Positions 34,199-35,490 of a stretch of 35,490 nucleotides of DNA are shown here, one piece after another. The stretch is from NCBI GenBank assembly GCA_012729535.1, contig JAAYCY010000073.1:1-35490 (forward strand), given 5' to 3'. The notes under the pieces are model-generated. The model saw only the letters and a list, made by a program, of their open reading frames with translations. It was not told the origin of the DNA and did no database searches. The first letter of the stretch is position 1, and every line of letters begins with the position of its first letter. Position numbers and translations under genes: made by a program. The DNA is from Methanomicrobiales archaeon. GTDB lineage: Archaea; Halobacteriota; Methanomicrobia; Methanomicrobiales; Methanospirillaceae.

Positions 34199-34858
34199 AT
34201 GAAAATAGACGATGCTATCCTTACAACTTTTCCGGGACTTTTTATTGCAGAAGGCGATGTCGGACCACTTTGTATCACCGGCAGGAACCTGGAACTCGAA
34301 ATACTGAAAGAGAAGATTATCACCATTACAAAAGATCGGTATACCCTTGAAGAGGTGAAAGACGATCCTCTCTTCAGAGCGTACCGGGATTTTTTCTGGA
34401 GCGTTGGAATAGATCCTACAAAAACCCGTCCGGCCTCTGAAGCCCTGGTCCGGAGAATATTGTCCGGAAAAGTACTACCAACGATTAACACGGCTGTTGA
34501 TGCCTATAATCTTGCATCAATTGAGACCGGTGTGCCAATCGGAGCTTTTGATGCTGACCTCCTGAAAGGAGAACTCACGATGCGATTTGCACAGGAAGGA
34601 GAGGAATTTCTTGGAATCGGAATGGAAAAACCCATTGAACTCCATACAAACCAGGTGATTCTGACGGATGAGAAAGAGATAATTGCCATTTACCCATACC
34701 GGGATTCTGACAGGACAAAGATTACTCCGGCAACAAAAACGATACACATTGTGGCCTGCGGTGTTCCAAAGGTTACGCAGGAAACGGTTATTACCGCATT
34801 TGAACTTTCATCCGGATATTTGAAAGAGTATGGAACAGAGTCCGGGATAAAATTATGA
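34199..34858 (+). CDS. B3/B4-domain (tRNA-editing-like) protein
   Basis: A 219-aa stand-alone B3/B4 domain, the fold of the editing module of the phenylalanyl-tRNA synthetase beta chain (COG3382 group). Visible blocks: FRAYRDFFWSVGIDPTKTRPASEALVRRIL near residue 60-90, LPTINTAVDAYNLASIETGVPIGAFDADLL, and a late IAIYPYRDSDRTKITPATKTIHIVACGVP. These stand-alone proteins may deacylate mischarged tRNA or act on amino acids; function is not established. The start at 34199 has no Shine-Dalgarno; an AT-rich box near 34108-34118 may be the promoter. It stands alone, beside the phased array. Confidence 0.88.
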   Translation: MKIDDAILTTFPGLFIAEGDVGPLCITGRNLELEILKEKIITITKDRYTLEEVKDDPLFRAYRDFFWSVGIDPTKTRPASEALVRRILSGKVLPTINTAVDAYNLASIETGVPIGAFDADLLKGELTMRFAQEGEEFLGIGMEKPIELHTNQVILTDEKEIIAIYPYRDSDRTKITPATKTIHIVACGVPKVTQETVITAFELSSGYLKEYGTESGIKL

Positions 34859-35176
34859 TGAAAAGATGGTGATGTGTCTGCCATTACTCATTGCTGTATA
34901 AGAAAACAAAAAAAAGAAAACCCTGTCCTTTTTTGTGATAACACCCTGACTAATCATTATTAGGTGTTTCACAAGATCGAAATTACCATGGTATCATGGC
35001 ATTGGTGGCTCCATAACCCATCACAATACATAACGACCTCAAGGTAACAAATAATCGTTGAGTTAGTCCGGCCAACTGGAACTCAATGAATATAGGATAT
35101 CCCGGAATAAAAAAAACTAAATAACGTGTATAACTCTCATTTATTCATAGAATTCATAACGTCGAGGTAGTGCGGA
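34859..35176. other. intergenic stretch between B3/B4 and VOC genes
   Basis: No gene seen. It contains a T-run at 34929-34934 and a weak hairpin AACACC ... GGTGTT (34940-34968, with CTAAT/ATTAG nested), a plausible bidirectional end for the two convergent genes. Confidence 0.4.
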
Positions 35177-35490
35177 TTAAACATAATCCCCAGAATATTC
35201 ACCGAACGGATCTACCACAGATGCAGTGATGAAACCATTTCCTCTGTCCCGGATTTCTTCATGTTTCGTCGCCCCCATCGAGAGCAATCGGTGAAAAGTT
35301 TTTTGAACATCATCCACGTGCCAGTACATGACAGCACCTGCCGGTTCAGTACCCGGATTCCCGGATACATATCTCTTATCGATGATACCAAGTTCAAGCT
35401 CGTAATCTCCAATACGAAATTCGGCATATCCCGGAACTTCAAAATACGGATCACTGCCAAGGAGTTCAGCATACCATCTCTTCGCAGCAT
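35177..35490 (-). CDS. VOC-family (glyoxalase/bleomycin-resistance fold) protein, 5' end outside the window
   Basis: A minus-strand frame open to the window edge gives 103 residues ending at a TAA (35179-35177). The sequence has the VOC pattern: KRWYAELLGSDPYFEVPGYAEFRIGDYELELG (the F-Y-x-x-x-L-G opening of a beta-alpha-beta unit and the glutamate strand), AVMYWHVDDVQKTFHRLLSMGATKH (strand with the His ligand and helix), and GFITASVVDPFGEYSGDYV, the usual closing D-P-x-G-x-x strand. It is cut at its N-terminus by the window, not by mutation. Substrate is unknown; the superfamily includes glyoxalases, epimerases and dioxygenases. Confidence 0.85.
   Translation of the reverse strand, partial: AAKRWYAELLGSDPYFEVPGYAEFRIGDYELELGIIDKRYVSGNPGTEPAGAVMYWHVDDVQKTFHRLLSMGATKHEEIRDRGNGFITASVVDPFGEYSGDYV

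Noticed and set aside
35212-35490. ATG-to-stop frame of 92 codons on the minus strand at the window end
   Set aside because: Its composition is not protein-like; the overlapping frame ending at 35177 carries the VOC-family pattern and is open to the edge.

Overview
The window looks like a stretch of chromosome from a methanogenic archaeon, most likely a Methanomicrobiales member close to Methanospirillum (inference; no database was searched). Reasons: an archaeal mevalonate-entry operon (HMG-CoA synthase, thiolase, DUF35 protein) behind an archaeal HTH regulator, the three-gene homocysteine set known from methanogens (COG1900, NIL-ferredoxin, COG2122), a TRM11/Trm-G10-type tRNA methyltransferase, TATA-type promoters with many apparently leaderless starts, PEGA surface proteins, and a bacterial-type GrpE-DnaK-DnaJ operon of the kind acquired by mesophilic methanogens.

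Layout. 1-2.6 kb: two exported proteins (one unknown, one alpha-acetolactate decarboxylase), a small heat-shock protein and a Cys-rich DUF3795 protein. 2.6-6.0 kb: the regulator plus mevalonate-entry operon, closed by a hairpin/T-run terminator. 6.0-8.4 kb: a short ORF with a near-copy of the mevalonate promoter, malic enzyme and a nitroreductase. 8.4-10.2 kb: a gene graveyard with a 45-aa four-Cys protein, an unknown fragment, a decayed type I restriction HsdR gene and the tail of a second thioredoxin-like gene. 10.2-12.3 kb: an AAA/DUF4143 ATPase convergent with an orphan MNT nucleotidyltransferase, then the intact thioredoxin-like gene. 12.3-18.4 kb: isochorismatase-type hydrolase, YkgJ-type cluster protein, IlvD, the homocysteine operon and a PEBP protein. 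18.4-22.0 kb: a PEGA surface protein divergent from an exported M3-type peptidase. 22.0-26.1 kb: a possible structured RNA and grpE-dnaK-dnaJ. 26.1-29.4 kb: CheY, Trm-G10, a CheR-type methyltransferase lacking its N-terminal domain, and two tandem metallo-beta-lactamase-fold proteins. 29.5-32.5 kb: a tightly overlapping FAD oxidoreductase/GT4/GT2 operon. 32.5-34.2 kb: a broken ORF, tRNA-Arg(GCG) and an AT-rich non-coding locus. 34.2 kb to the end: a B3/B4-domain protein and the C-terminal part of a VOC-fold protein.

The most unusual structure is non-coding. At 33614-33939 two arrays of an ATGTRCAC-type motif face each other as an imperfect inverted repeat of about 57 bp. Hexamer spacing is 9, 10, 10, 12 on the left and 12, 10, 10, 9 on the right, one helical turn apart, around an AT-rich core that also holds a perfect 12-bp inverted repeat. 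It could be a replication-initiator array, a centromere/operator locus or a non-autonomous element. Other points of interest are the shared promoter of the mevalonate operon and the short ORF at 6121, the CheR-like/MBL/MBL cassette, the exported acetolactate decarboxylase, and the ATPase/MNT pair lying between two paralogous thioredoxin-like 3' ends.
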